From NCBI GenBank assembly GCA_035693145.1, contig DASSHA010000050.1, positions 1 through 34,490 on the forward strand: a DNA stretch of 34,490 bases, given 5' to 3'. The translations under genes and the position numbers were made by a program. The first letter of the stretch is position 1; the number at the start of each line of letters is the position of its first letter. The DNA comes from DASSHA01 sp035693145 (GTDB lineage Bacteria; Chloroflexota; Limnocylindria; Limnocylindrales; CSP1-4). Shown here piece by piece: positions 14,709 to 23,221 of this stretch. A model generated the notes under the pieces. That model searched no databases and was not told the DNA's origin. It was given only the letters and a program-made list of their open reading frames with translations.

Positions 14709-15518
14709 TCAGTCGGGCCAGGCGATCTCACCCGAGCACTCGGGGCAGTCGAGCGCGACGAACCGAAGCCACTCCGTCGCGTCCGACGGCGCGACGAGAC
14801 CGCCGCCCTCCACGGCGCTCGACACGAGGCGCGGAGCGCCGAATCGGTCGACGAGCACGAGCAGGACGTCCGTAGCCGAGCGGTCGATCGCCCGCGCGAC
14901 GTCGCCTCGCCAGGCGCCGTCGACGTCCGCGAGCAGCCTGATGCCGTCGCCGAGATCGCGGATCCACGTCGCCGCCTCGTCGGCGTCGCCATCGAGGACG
15001 ATGATCGGTTCGGCATCCGCCTCGTCCAGCGCCGGCGCCTGGCGGCCCAGCTGCTTCGCGTAGCCGAGGCAGGCGAGACAGTCGTGGCCGTGGCCGAACA
15101 TGAGCGCCGCACCCCGTCGACCGCGGAGCGACGCGAGCGAGAACGTCCCGCCTGCCGTGCTCGCGAGCGTCCGCAAGGGGATCGCCCGGGTGATGACGGG
15201 CCCGTGGAGCTGCTGGGCGCCAGGGGCGGCATATTCGGCTCCGGCCGCCCGGGCGAGCTCGTCCAGCCGTTCGATCGTGGGTTCCGCGACATGCTCCTCG
15301 ACCGTTCCTGTCTCCGTTGACCGGACGACGGTCGGCGTGACCCGATGGCCGTTGAGGCGGACGACCTCGGCGGCACCGGCCGCGTCGACGTCGATGTCGA
15401 CGTAGCGATATGGGACGCCGAGCAGATCGAACCGACTCCGGGCGATCGCCGTGTCCTCGCAGGTGGCCGCCCCGTAGACCGTGAGCGGGATCGCCGTCAT
15501 CGCTCCCAGGCCGGGCAT
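14709..15518 (-). CDS. Glutaredoxin-like / AhpC-TSA-like thiol fusion protein
   Basis: The 269-residue protein has two thioredoxin-fold parts. Residues about 10-90 look glutaredoxin-like (LTVYGAATCEDTAIARSRF, then VPYRYVDID and RVTPTVV with the cis-proline). The active site is monothiol: Cys20 is followed by E-D-T where a second cysteine would be expected. Residues about 110-230 look like an AhpC/TSA-type domain with a CxxC at Cys147/Cys150 (FGHGHDCLACLGYAKQL). A CPEC pair lies at the C-terminus. It may act as a thiol peroxidase or disulfide reductase; this is inference. The ATG at 15518 is three bases after the cupin stop, so the two are coupled. It converges on the DUF2249 operon with an eight-base gap. 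Confidence 0.7.
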   Translation of the reverse strand: MPGLGAMTAIPLTVYGAATCEDTAIARSRFDLLGVPYRYVDIDVDAAGAAEVVRLNGHRVTPTVVRSTETGTVEEHVAEPTIERLDELARAAGAEYAAPGAQQLHGPVITRAIPLRTLASTAGGTFSLASLRGRRGAALMFGHGHDCLACLGYAKQLGRQAPALDEADAEPIIVLDGDADEAATWIRDLGDGIRLLADVDGAWRGDVARAIDRSATDVLLVLVDRFGAPRLVSSAVEGGGLVAPSDATEWLRFVALDCPECSGEIAWPD

Positions 15519-15521
15519 GGG

Positions 15522-15929
15522 TCAGCCGGGCCAGCCGAGGTGGAGGACGAGGAGCGTGTCCTCGTCGGCCTGCGCCCACCACTCGTGCCCGGGCTCGATC
15601 GCGGCGACCGAACCGGCGCGCAGGCGGACGGTTTCGTCGCCGACGGTCAGGCTGACGGCGCCCTCGTGGACGACGAGGCCGACGTGCCCGCGCGGGTCCC
15701 CTTCGTCGAACCGAACCCCGGCGCGCAGGGCGACGACGACGATCCGGAAGGCGTCCGACTTCACCAGCGTCTTCGCGTTCCGGCGGTGCTCCTCGTACGG
15801 CGGCTCGCGACGCAGCCGTTCGAACTCGTCGCCGAGCGCGAACGTCAGGAGCGGGGCCGCGAGCACGTGCTCCGGACGCGTGGACGACCGGGCCTGGTCG
15901 CGAGCGGCTTCACCGGACGACCGATCCAT
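15522..15929 (-). CDS. Small cupin-domain protein
   Basis: The 135-residue product carries a single cupin barrel. The first motif is visible around FDEGDPRGHVGLVVHEGAVSLTVGD and the second around GSVAAIEPGHEWWAQADEDTLLVLHL. Histidines in both motifs could bind a metal. The ATG at 15929 has GGAGGT three bases upstream, which selects it over the long open frame running back to 16424. Its function (sensor, isomerase or dioxygenase) cannot be told. It lies 56 bases after the GH116 gene on the same strand and may be the tail of the sugar operon. It is coupled to the redox fusion gene that follows. Confidence 0.8.
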   Translation of the reverse strand: MDRSSGEAARDQARSSTRPEHVLAAPLLTFALGDEFERLRREPPYEEHRRNAKTLVKSDAFRIVVVALRAGVRFDEGDPRGHVGLVVHEGAVSLTVGDETVRLRAGSVAAIEPGHEWWAQADEDTLLVLHLGWPG

Positions 15930-15985
15930 CGCACCTCCACGGTGGTCGTCGGGCGGATGGCGTGCCGAAGCGACCGCCTGCCAGC

Positions 15986-18361
15986 CTACTGCGATTCGGT
16001 GGTCGGCCCCGGTGGCCCTCCCGAGCGCGCCACGCCCCTCCGCGCGGCCTCGATGGCCCAGATCGCCAGCGGTCGGAGATAGACGGTCGCGCGGAAGTTC
16101 AGGTCCCGGTCGTACGCCTCGGGCGTTCGGAACCACAGTCCGTGCTCCCACGTCACCCGCGCCGCGCCCGCGGCGGTCTCCCAGGCCTCTGCGTCGAGGC
16201 CGCGGCCGAGCATGAAGGCCGCGAGCGCGTATGTCGTGCCGACCCAGACCTCGGCCGACTGCTCGCTCGAGTCGTCGATCGAGCCATCGCGGCGCATGCC
16301 GTTCACCGCCCCCAGCAGGCCGCCCCCGAAGGCGATGACGTTGCGCGCGTGGATCATTCGCAGCGTGCGCTCGATCCGCACCGGATCCAGGAGGTCGCCG
16401 AGGCCGCAGACGTCCGCGTACCACTGCCCGGCGAGCTGGTCGGCCATGATCGAGTCCGAGCTCGGGCCGTCGCCGTCGTCGAAGGCGTACGTGTCGCCAC
16501 GCCAGAGCCGCCGTTCGAACGAGCGACGGCCTCGTTCGTAGCGTTGGCGGCAGAGGGCCCCGGCAGCGGTGTCGCCGATCACCCCGGCCATCTCCTCCGC
16601 GGCGCGCAGCGCCGCGAGCCAGAGCGATCCGCCATACGCCGACGGGCCGCGCATCGGCCAGGTGTCGTAGGTCTGGTCGGGTGTGCCGTCATGCTCGGGC
16701 AGCCCATCCCCGTCGCGGTCGAGCGCCGCGAGCCGGTCGAGGACGCCGACGACGCGCGACCACTGCTCGCGAACGAGCGGCAGGTCGCCGGTCGCGCGAA
16801 CGTCGCGCCAGACCTGGAGGATCCACTTCGGTCCGAGGTCCTTCCAGGCGTTGACGTCCTGGAAGCGGTACCAGTTCGGGCGGACGAACGGGTCGTCCGC
16901 GGGTCCGCCAACGTCGTGGGGCGCCGTCCCGCCGACCTTGCGGACCGCGCGTGCACCGGTCGCGACGATCTCGACGCCCGTGGGGTCGTCGACGTCGATC
17001 GCCCGCCCGACATCGCGGACGACCGACAATTCGAGCGCCGGCCACAGCGCGAGGAGGGCCGCCGAGGCCGAGGCGTTCACGTCGACCGTGTTGTAGAAGG
17101 GATAGTCGAGGCACTCGAGGAGGCCGAACCGGCCAATGCCGTCACTCGGCGGCGGTTCGGCGGCGTCGCCGTCGTCCCAGAACGTGCCACCGTCGACGAG
17201 GAAGTAGAGCTCGTTGAAGAGCGCGGATCGGTACCAGTCGGGCAGCGACCCGTCCTCGACGATCGCGGATTGCCAGGACTCGATCGCCGCTCGCCACCGA
17301 TCGAGCGAGGCGAACGCGTGCGTCGCGAGATCGACAGCGCGGTCGCCGCCCGATCCCCAGAAGCGGGTGTAGCGCTTCCGCCAGCGCCGGCCGGCGCCGA
17401 ACTCGACGATCGGCAGGTCCCAGGCGATCGCGAAGCGGATCTGCGCGCGCTCTCCCGGCTCGAGGTGGACGGTGCCCGCGACCGCGCCGCCGACGGCCTG
17501 CCCGTCGAGCGACGGCCGCTGGTCGTCGGTGTCGTCGAGCCGCCCGTCCGACACGAAGTCCGCCCATGTCTCGGCGTCGTCGCCCGCGTCGAACCGCGTA
17601 CGGTGCGATGTCTCGACGCCGGAGTCAGCAGCCACCGCGACGGCCATCTCGCCGCGAGCCCAGGTCGGCGCAGCGGCGTCGGGATGGAAGCGGACCGCCA
17701 GCACGCCGTCGCGGCGGACGGCGTCCTGCCACCCGCCCCCGGCCGCTGGCTCACCGGGACGCGCGGCGAGGACGTTCTGCCACGACAGCATGAGTCCGAC
17801 GACGAGGGAGCGGTCCGTCGGGTTCTCGATCGTCCAGCTGACGAGGCCGACGGGCAGGCTCGCGTCCTCGTAGTCGCCGGGGATGACCGGGCTGAGCTGC
17901 TCCGAAACGAGCCGGACCGGCAGCGCGGGTGGCTCGAACGTCGTCCACGCCCGCGGAAACAGCGCGTGATACATGCCGGCGCCGGTCGCGAGGTTCCAGC
18001 CCCACGCCGGCAGCGCGGCCGGGCGCAGGGCGGACAGGACCGTCGCGACGGCCCGCGCCTCCGGCATCGCCGGATCGACGACCGCGACCGAGAATGCACA
18101 CGCCGCGACGGGCTCGAACCGGTGGCGGCCCACGTCGAGGTGCCAGCGGGCGATGTCACCGCGAAACGTCGGGCCGATGCTTCCCGCGCCCAGCCCACCC
18201 AGCGGGACACCGGCCCACTCACCGTCGTCCAGCAGCGGTCCGGATACCCGGGGATGGCCCACGTCAGGGCACGGCAGCCCGATCGGACGGCGCCAGGCGA
18301 CGCCCGGGATCGCCGGCCAGGCGTGCGCCCGACCGGCCTCCGGTTCGGACGTCGTCGTCAC
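15986..18361 (-). CDS. GH116 family beta-glycosidase (GBA2-like)
   Basis: The 791-residue cytosolic protein belongs to glycoside hydrolase family 116 (beta-glucosidase, beta-xylosidase, glucosylceramidase). The N-terminal domain has the family opening PLGGLGAGSIGPTFRGDIARWH. In the catalytic barrel Glu416, in the LLECLDYPFYNTVDV segment, is the expected nucleophile, and Asp566, in DQTYDTWPMRGPSAYGGSLW, the expected acid/base. The 150-residue spacing equals that of human GBA2 (E527/D677). No signal peptide is present, so it hydrolyses imported glycosides. The GTG start overlaps the stop of the upstream permease gene by four bases (GTGA). It is the enzyme of a CebR-like uptake operon; a cellobiose-type or other beta-glucoside substrate is inferred. 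Confidence 0.92.
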   Translation of the reverse strand: MTTTSEPEAGRAHAWPAIPGVAWRRPIGLPCPDVGHPRVSGPLLDDGEWAGVPLGGLGAGSIGPTFRGDIARWHLDVGRHRFEPVAACAFSVAVVDPAMPEARAVATVLSALRPAALPAWGWNLATGAGMYHALFPRAWTTFEPPALPVRLVSEQLSPVIPGDYEDASLPVGLVSWTIENPTDRSLVVGLMLSWQNVLAARPGEPAAGGGWQDAVRRDGVLAVRFHPDAAAPTWARGEMAVAVAADSGVETSHRTRFDAGDDAETWADFVSDGRLDDTDDQRPSLDGQAVGGAVAGTVHLEPGERAQIRFAIAWDLPIVEFGAGRRWRKRYTRFWGSGGDRAVDLATHAFASLDRWRAAIESWQSAIVEDGSLPDWYRSALFNELYFLVDGGTFWDDGDAAEPPPSDGIGRFGLLECLDYPFYNTVDVNASASAALLALWPALELSVVRDVGRAIDVDDPTGVEIVATGARAVRKVGGTAPHDVGGPADDPFVRPNWYRFQDVNAWKDLGPKWILQVWRDVRATGDLPLVREQWSRVVGVLDRLAALDRDGDGLPEHDGTPDQTYDTWPMRGPSAYGGSLWLAALRAAEEMAGVIGDTAAGALCRQRYERGRRSFERRLWRGDTYAFDDGDGPSSDSIMADQLAGQWYADVCGLGDLLDPVRIERTLRMIHARNVIAFGGGLLGAVNGMRRDGSIDDSSEQSAEVWVGTTYALAAFMLGRGLDAEAWETAAGAARVTWEHGLWFRTPEAYDRDLNFRATVYLRPLAIWAIEAARRGVARSGGPPGPTTESQ

Positions 18362-19452
18362 TTCTCGACGCCCGTGATGACGACGCCGCGCACGAACGCC
18401 CGCTGGGCGAGGAAGAAGACGACGATCGGCACGGCCATCGTCATGAGGGCGGTCGCCTGGATGAGCGTCGGCTGGGTCGCGTACGCGGCGTTGTACTGCT
18501 GGATCGCGATCGAGAGCGGCTGCAGGTCAGGCTTGTCGGCGAGGTAGAGGAGCGGCACGAAGAAGTCGTTCCAGGCGAAGAAGAAGTGGAACAACGAAAC
18601 GGCCGTCAGGGCCGCGACCGACTGGGGGACGATGATGGAGCGCAGCACCCGGAACGGGCCCGCTCCGTCGATCATCGCGGCCTCGTCGAGGTTTCGCGGG
18701 ATCGACATGAAGTACTGCCGCAGTAGGAAGACGTTGTACGCGTTCGCGAAGCAGTGCGGGATGATGAGCGGCAGCCACGTCCCGTTCCAGCCCAACGACG
18801 TGAAGATCACGTAGGTCGGCAGCAGCGTGACCTGGAACGGCAGGATGATCGTCGCAATGAGCACGACGAAGAGGGAGTTCCGGCCGGGGAACCGGAAACG
18901 CGCGAAGCCGTAGGCGACGAGCGTCGAGGAGATCACGGCGCCGATCGTGCTGAGCGTCGCGATGCCGACCGTGTTGAGCAGGAGCCGCGGGAAGTTCAGC
19001 TGGTTCCACGCGGTGGTGAAGTTGTCGACGAGCGGCGAGAACCGCCATGCCTGCTCGAGGGTCCGCCAATGGCCCTGCCAGTCGATGCGGGTCAGGCTCG
19101 CGTCGTTCGGATCGACGAAGACGCTCGACTCGCGCCCCGGCTCGACGAGCATGAGCTGGCGGACGACGCCGTCGATCGGGACCGAGTAGATCGCGCGCTG
19201 CTCGCCCTCGTACATGCCGGTGAGCGGTTCGGCCGGCCAGACCGGCGCTCCCGGCGTCGAGCTCTGCCCCGGCTGCTGGAACGCGGTCGTGACCATGTAC
19301 AGCAGCGGCAGGAGGTACGCGCTGACGACGATGAGCGCGAGCATCGTGATCGAGGCGCGGCCCAGGTAGCGCCGGTAGCTCCGCGCGAGCGGCCCGCGAT
19401 CGCGGAGCGAGATGCCGGCCGCCCGAGGCGCGACCGCGACCTCGGCGTTCAT
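18358..19452 (-). CDS. CUT1 sugar ABC permease, MalG/CebG type
   Basis: The 364-residue inner-membrane subunit has the MalG-type order of helices and the EAA loop that contacts the ATPase (LDEAAMIDGAGPFRVLRSII). Between the first helix (about 36-58) and the second (about 158-180) lies an extracytoplasmic loop of roughly 100 residues, about 60 more than usual, with an ordered-looking core (IYSVPIDGVVRQLMLV, then DASLTRIDWQGHWRTLEQAW). It may touch the binding protein. The start ATG overlaps the stop of the preceding permease by four bases (ATGA), and its own stop overlaps the GH116 start. No ATPase gene is nearby, so a shared MsiK-like ATPase probably drives the importer. Confidence 0.93.
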   Translation of the reverse strand: MNAEVAVAPRAAGISLRDRGPLARSYRRYLGRASITMLALIVVSAYLLPLLYMVTTAFQQPGQSSTPGAPVWPAEPLTGMYEGEQRAIYSVPIDGVVRQLMLVEPGRESSVFVDPNDASLTRIDWQGHWRTLEQAWRFSPLVDNFTTAWNQLNFPRLLLNTVGIATLSTIGAVISSTLVAYGFARFRFPGRNSLFVVLIATIILPFQVTLLPTYVIFTSLGWNGTWLPLIIPHCFANAYNVFLLRQYFMSIPRNLDEAAMIDGAGPFRVLRSIIVPQSVAALTAVSLFHFFFAWNDFFVPLLYLADKPDLQPLSIAIQQYNAAYATQPTLIQATALMTMAVPIVVFFLAQRAFVRGVVITGVEK

Positions 19453-20408
19453 CGATCGCCGCCGGCGTAGTAGACCCGCCGCCGGGCGAAGGCGAAGAGC
19501 GCGAGCGTCAGGACGAGGACGATCGCGAACAGCAGCCATGCGATGGCCGCGCCGTAGCCCATCCGGCTGAAGCGGAACGCCTCGCGGAAGAGGTCGAGGT
19601 TGATGAAGAGCGTCGCGTTGTTCGGGTCGCCCTGCCCGTTCGTGATCGTGTATGCCTGCGTGAAGTACTGGAACGTCCCGATCAGGCAGATCACGAGGTT
19701 GTAGAAGAGGATCGGTGACATGAGCGGGATGGTGATCCGCCGGAACGAGGTCCAGCGGCTCGCGCCGTCCATTCGCGCGGCCTCGTAGAGCTCCGTCGGG
19801 ACCGCCTGCAGCCCGGCGAGGTTGATCAGCATGAAGTTGCCGATGCCCCACAGTCCGATGATCGACAGCGCCGGGTAGATCCACAGCTCGCTGTTGATCC
19901 AGTCGGGCCGCGGCAGGCCGAGGAAGCCGAGGATCGCGTTCAGCCAGCCGGTGTTCGTGTTGAGGAAGCCGAGCCACACGAGCGTCGACGCGACGAGCGG
20001 GATCATCATTGGCATGTACACGAGTGTCCGGAGCGGGCGCGACCCGACGAGCGCCGGGCTGTTGAGGAGGAGCGCGAAGCCGAGGCTCGCGATCATCGTC
20101 ACGGGCACTGCGATGAGTGCGAACTTGAACGTCGCGAGGAGTGAGGTCGCGACGAGCGGGTCGCGGGTGAGCTGCACGTAGTTCGCCAGCCCGACGAACC
20201 GGATGCTCTCAGGATGGACGAGATCGAAGTCGGTCAGCGACATCGCGAACGACGCGATCATCGGCCCGAGGACGAAGAGCACGAGGCCGACGATCCACGG
20301 ACCGATGAAGACGAACCCCCACGCCGCCTCCCGACCGACCGGTCCGACAGCCGGGCGTCGGACGCGAAGTCGCGGCGCCCCGGCGACCGCCTCGCTCGTC
20401 TCGATCAC
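19449..20408 (-). CDS. CUT1 sugar ABC permease, MalF/CebF type
   Basis: The 319-residue protein has six predicted membrane helices and the MalF-type EAA loop (LYEAARMDGASRWTSFRRIT) near residue 220. It pairs with the MalG-type subunit encoded next, overlapping it by four bases. The start is a GTG at 20408, with AAGGG about twelve bases upstream, a weak site. A 12-bp hairpin at 20441-20472 separates it from the binding-protein gene. This arrangement usually lowers permease output relative to the binding protein. Confidence 0.93.
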   Translation of the reverse strand: MIETSEAVAGAPRLRVRRPAVGPVGREAAWGFVFIGPWIVGLVLFVLGPMIASFAMSLTDFDLVHPESIRFVGLANYVQLTRDPLVATSLLATFKFALIAVPVTMIASLGFALLLNSPALVGSRPLRTLVYMPMMIPLVASTLVWLGFLNTNTGWLNAILGFLGLPRPDWINSELWIYPALSIIGLWGIGNFMLINLAGLQAVPTELYEAARMDGASRWTSFRRITIPLMSPILFYNLVICLIGTFQYFTQAYTITNGQGDPNNATLFINLDLFREAFRFSRMGYGAAIAWLLFAIVLVLTLALFAFARRRVYYAGGDR

Positions 20409-20440
20409 CGACGGTTCCGTCCCTTCAGAAGGCTGAATGG

Positions 20441-20472
20441 GACCCCGGGTGGTGAGGAGGCCACCCGGGGTC
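20441..20472 (-). terminator. Hairpin between binding-protein and permease genes
   Basis: GACCCCGGGTGG and CCACCCGGGGTC form a perfect 12-bp stem with an 8-base loop. It lies 13 bases beyond the binding-protein stop and 32 bases before the permease start. No U-run follows. It is probably a leaky terminator or a 3' mRNA stabiliser that makes the binding protein more abundant than the permeases. Confidence 0.65.
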
Positions 20473-20485
20473 GCGTGGTGGTCGC

Positions 20486-22000
20486 CTAGCCGGCCGAGTC
20501 GTAGATGCCCTGGAGCGTCGACTTCAGGGCGTTGAGCTCGGCGTCGATGTCGAGCCCCGACTGCGTCCGGTACTTGTTCCAGAAGGCCTGGAGCGCAGCC
20601 TTCGCCTTGCCGTAGTTCGGGACGAAGGCCTGGTGATTCGGGATGTCGGGATGGACGAGCATCTCCTGGGGCACCGACCAGTCGAGCTTGATGCCCTTGA
20701 ACTGGGCGTTGATCGCGTCGATGAACGACTGACGCTTGTCCGCGTTCGCCGCGAACGCACCGTAGTCGACGAGCAGCTCCTTCGAGTCGACCATCGCCTT
20801 GAGCGCCGTGAACGCGAGGTCGGCGTGCTTCGAGCCCTTCATGATGCTGAACGTGTCAGCGTGGAGCTTCGCCGTCGTCGTGCCGTTGTACGACGGCGCG
20901 ACGGCCCAGCCGAAGTCCTTGACGACCGGCTTTGCGGGCGCGGCGGGCCAGACGCAGCACGTGAACCAGGTGTGGCCTTCCATCATCGCGAGGTTGCCCG
21001 ATGCGAACTCGCTGCCCTTGCTCAGGAGGTCGCTGTTGATCTGGGTGTTCGTCGGGATGAAGTGGTCCTTCCAGACGCCGTCGTTGTACCAGTGCATGGC
21101 CGTCGACAGCTGCGTCGGGATGTCGGCGGTCTTGCCGTCCGCGGCGATCGGCAGGCTGGCGCCGAACAGCGAGGCCTCGGCGATCGGGCTGCTGTCGGCG
21201 AACTGCATGTCGAAGCCCCACTGCACGACGTTCGCCGCATCGAAGCTCGCGCTCGTCGCATCGTTGCCGTTCTTGTCGACCGTGAGCTTCATCCCGAGCT
21301 CGCGGATCGCATTCATGTCCCACGGCTTGCCCTGGTACGTGTCACCGAGCTTCGTCGGCGGGTAGGGGAGCTTCGCTTCGTCGAAGAGCGCCTTGTTGTA
21401 CCAGAGGAACGAGGGGTAGACGGCGTACGGAACGCCGATCATCGCGCCGCCGGTGCCCATCTTCCAGAAGTCGACGAGAGACGGGTCGATCTTCGTCAGG
21501 TCGAAGCTCTGCGACTGGACGAGTGGCGCAAGGTCGAGCAGCTGGTCGCGGAACAGGTTGAGGCCCTCGACGCCGACCGGCCCGATGATGTCGGGCGGGT
21601 TCCCGGCGGCGATCTGGGTCTGGAGGATGTCCTTGGCGACCTTGTTGTCCTCGATCTCGGTCGAAAGGTAGATGTCCTTCTGGCTGTTGTTGAAGTCGTC
21701 GGCGAACGTCCGCTCGGCGGCGACCTGCTGTGGCTGCGCACCGGCTCCGAGGCCGATGAACCAGCGGATGACGGTCCCGCCGTTCGGCCCGACCGCGCCG
21801 ACGGGCGCCGGCGTGATGGCGACGAGCGATGGACTCGGGGCGGCGGGCGCCGAGGCCGCCGCGGTCGGCGACGCCGGCGGTGCGGACGACGCGGCCGGCG
21901 GGGCGGACGAGCCGCAGGCGCTCAGCACGAGTGCGAACGTCGCCGATACCGCTGCGATCGTTCGACGGTGGAAGCGATGGGTCGAGCTGGATCGGTTCAT
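20486..22000 (-). CDS. Sugar-binding lipoprotein (CUT1 family, CebE-like)
   Basis: The 504-residue extracytoplasmic protein is the substrate receptor of the sugar importer. Its N-terminus is a lipoprotein signal with lipobox LSAC (Cys29), followed by a 30-residue Ala/Ser/Pro linker that would tether the domain to the membrane. The mature part has the family-1 binding-protein fold: IRWFIGLGAGAQPQQV, AAGNPPDIIGP, GVPYAVYPSFLWYNKALF and AMMEGHTWF. The adjacent cysteines in TWFTCCVWPA are unusual for an exported protein. The ATG at 22000 has AGGAGG four bases upstream. It lies 80 bases after the LacI-type regulator gene. A cellobiose or beta-glucoside ligand is inferred from operator type and the GH116 gene. 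Confidence 0.93.
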   Translation of the reverse strand: MNRSSSTHRFHRRTIAAVSATFALVLSACGSSAPPAASSAPPASPTAAASAPAAPSPSLVAITPAPVGAVGPNGGTVIRWFIGLGAGAQPQQVAAERTFADDFNNSQKDIYLSTEIEDNKVAKDILQTQIAAGNPPDIIGPVGVEGLNLFRDQLLDLAPLVQSQSFDLTKIDPSLVDFWKMGTGGAMIGVPYAVYPSFLWYNKALFDEAKLPYPPTKLGDTYQGKPWDMNAIRELGMKLTVDKNGNDATSASFDAANVVQWGFDMQFADSSPIAEASLFGASLPIAADGKTADIPTQLSTAMHWYNDGVWKDHFIPTNTQINSDLLSKGSEFASGNLAMMEGHTWFTCCVWPAAPAKPVVKDFGWAVAPSYNGTTTAKLHADTFSIMKGSKHADLAFTALKAMVDSKELLVDYGAFAANADKRQSFIDAINAQFKGIKLDWSVPQEMLVHPDIPNHQAFVPNYGKAKAALQAFWNKYRTQSGLDIDAELNALKSTLQGIYDSAG

Positions 22001-22004
22001 CGGT

Positions 22005-22010
22005 CCTCCT
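22005..22010 (-). promoter_or_regulatory. Strong ribosome binding site of the sugar-binding lipoprotein
   Basis: AGGAGG on the minus strand ends four bases before the ATG at 22000. The BMP lipoprotein gene has an identical site at the same spacing, so both high-output binding proteins use perfect Shine-Dalgarno sequences. Confidence 0.7.
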
Positions 22011-22080
22011 CTCCTCGGGTTCGTGTCGCGATGCCGTGTCTCCTGTCGTGTCGCTTGGGAACTCGGTTGCCGGCCGACGG

Positions 22081-23151
22081 TCAGTGGCGCAGCTGCACCT
22101 CCGTCGATGCGCGGGGAACGAGCTCTGTGGCGAGGACGATTCGGCGCGTTGCCCGTTCACCGCGCTCGATCGCCTCGATGAGGAGGCGAGCCATCTCGCG
22201 GCCCATCTCCTCGATCGGCTGGCGGACGCTCGTCAGCGGTGGCCGGGTCGCGGCGGCGATCGGCGAGTCGTCGTAGCCGACGACCGCGACGTCGTCGGGC
22301 ACCTGCCGGCCCGCCGCGAGGATCTCCGAGAGGGCTCCGGCGGCCATTGCGTCCGAGGCGGCGAAGACGCCGTCGATGTCCGATCGGCGGGCGAGGAGCG
22401 CGCGCATCGCCTCGGCCCCGCCGTCGTGGGTGAAGTCCGCCTCGACGATCAGCGCGGGATCGGCGCCGATGCCGGCATCGGCGAGCGCGTCCCGGAAGCC
22501 GGCCAGGCGATCGACGCCGACCGTCATGTCCGCGGGCCCGGCGATCGTCGCCACGACCCGCCGACCGGCCGACAGGAGGTGCCCGACCGCCGCTCGGGCG
22601 CCGGCGCGATTGTCGACATCGACATAGCTGACGTCGGCTGGTTCGAGCGGCCGGCCGCCGACGACGACCGGCACGCCCCGCGCGGCGAGCTGGGCCGGCA
22701 GCGGATCTGCGCCGTGGAGGCTCGTGAGCAGCACGCCGTCGACGTGGCCGGCCGACAGGTAGCCTGCCGCTCGGCGCTGATCGGCCGTGGACTGGGGCAT
22801 GACGAGCACCAGCTGGCGGTCGCGGGCCGCAAGCTCGGCGCTGATCCCGCGCAGCAGCCGCGGGAAGAACGGGTCGCTGAACAGCCGGCCGGTCGGCTCG
22901 GTGATCACCACACCGATCGAGTCGCTCCGTCGGGTGACGAGGCTTCGCGCCGCGCGGTTGGGGACGTAGCCGAGCGATTCGATCGCGCGCTCCACCGAGC
23001 GGCGGGCATCAGGGCTGACGCGCGGGGAATCGTTCACGACGCGGGAGACGGTCGCTCGCGAGACGCCGGCTGCGCGGGCGACGGCCTCCAGCGTCGCCAG
23101 GCCCGTCGTCCGGTTGGCGATCGCGCCTCGTCCGTTGCCATTCGTGCCGGC
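22081..23151 (-). CDS. LacI-family repressor, CebR/CelR-like
   Basis: The 356-residue product has the LacI helix-turn-helix and hinge at the N-terminus (ATLEAVARAAGVSRATVSRVVN, then YVPNRAARSLV) and a periplasmic-binding-protein-like sensor domain (SIGVVITEP, VDGVLLTSLH, GVFAASDAMAAGAL, VAVVGYDDSPIAAATRPPLTSVRQP). It should release DNA when it binds its sugar effector. I chose GTG 23151 because the longer GTG start at 23190 falls inside an operator. Two operators matching the CelR/CebR box lie just upstream, so it represses itself and, by read-through, the whole sugar operon. The first 20 residues are Asn/Gly/Arg-rich and lie outside the fold. Confidence 0.93.
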   Translation of the reverse strand, partial: AGTNGNGRGAIANRTTGLATLEAVARAAGVSRATVSRVVNDSPRVSPDARRSVERAIESLGYVPNRAARSLVTRRSDSIGVVITEPTGRLFSDPFFPRLLRGISAELAARDRQLVLVMPQSTADQRRAAGYLSAGHVDGVLLTSLHGADPLPAQLAARGVPVVVGGRPLEPADVSYVDVDNRAGARAAVGHLLSAGRRVVATIAGPADMTVGVDRLAGFRDALADAGIGADPALIVEADFTHDGGAEAMRALLARRSDIDGVFAASDAMAAGALSEILAAGRQVPDDVAVVGYDDSPIAAATRPPLTSVRQPIEEMGREMARLLIEAIERGERATRRIVLATELVPRASTEVQLRH

Positions 23152-23174
23152 CACGCTCGTTCGGAACCTCCGGT

Positions 23175-23190
23175 GTGGGAGCGCTCTCAC
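23175..23190. promoter_or_regulatory. CebR/CelR-type operator 1
   Basis: GTGGGAGCGCTCTCAC is a 16-base palindrome with one broken pair. Its inner 14 bases match the actinobacterial CelR/CebR box TGGGAGCGCTCCCA at 13 of 14 positions. It lies 24 bases before the chosen lacI start, where a bound repressor would block transcription. Confidence 0.75.
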
Positions 23191-23201
23191 GCCTGGCTCG
23201 G

Positions 23202-23221
23202 ACTCTACAACCGCTTGTCAA
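23202..23221 (-). promoter_or_regulatory. Promoter-like elements of the LacI-type gene
   Basis: Between the two operators the minus strand carries a perfect TTGACA (23221-23216) and a TAGAGT (23207-23202) that fits TANNNT. They are only eight bases apart, so they cannot be one classical promoter. TAGAGT used as a -10 would place the start of transcription just before operator 1, which fits repression. Confidence 0.35.

Noticed and set aside
15962..18547. 861-codon plus-strand frame opposite the GH116 gene
   Set aside because: The Arg/Val/Asp-rich composition is that of an antisense shadow. The opposite strand has an intact GH116 with catalytic residues.
23152..23190. GTG at 23190 as the LacI-type start
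   Set aside because: The codon lies inside operator 1 and adds 13 residues outside the fold.
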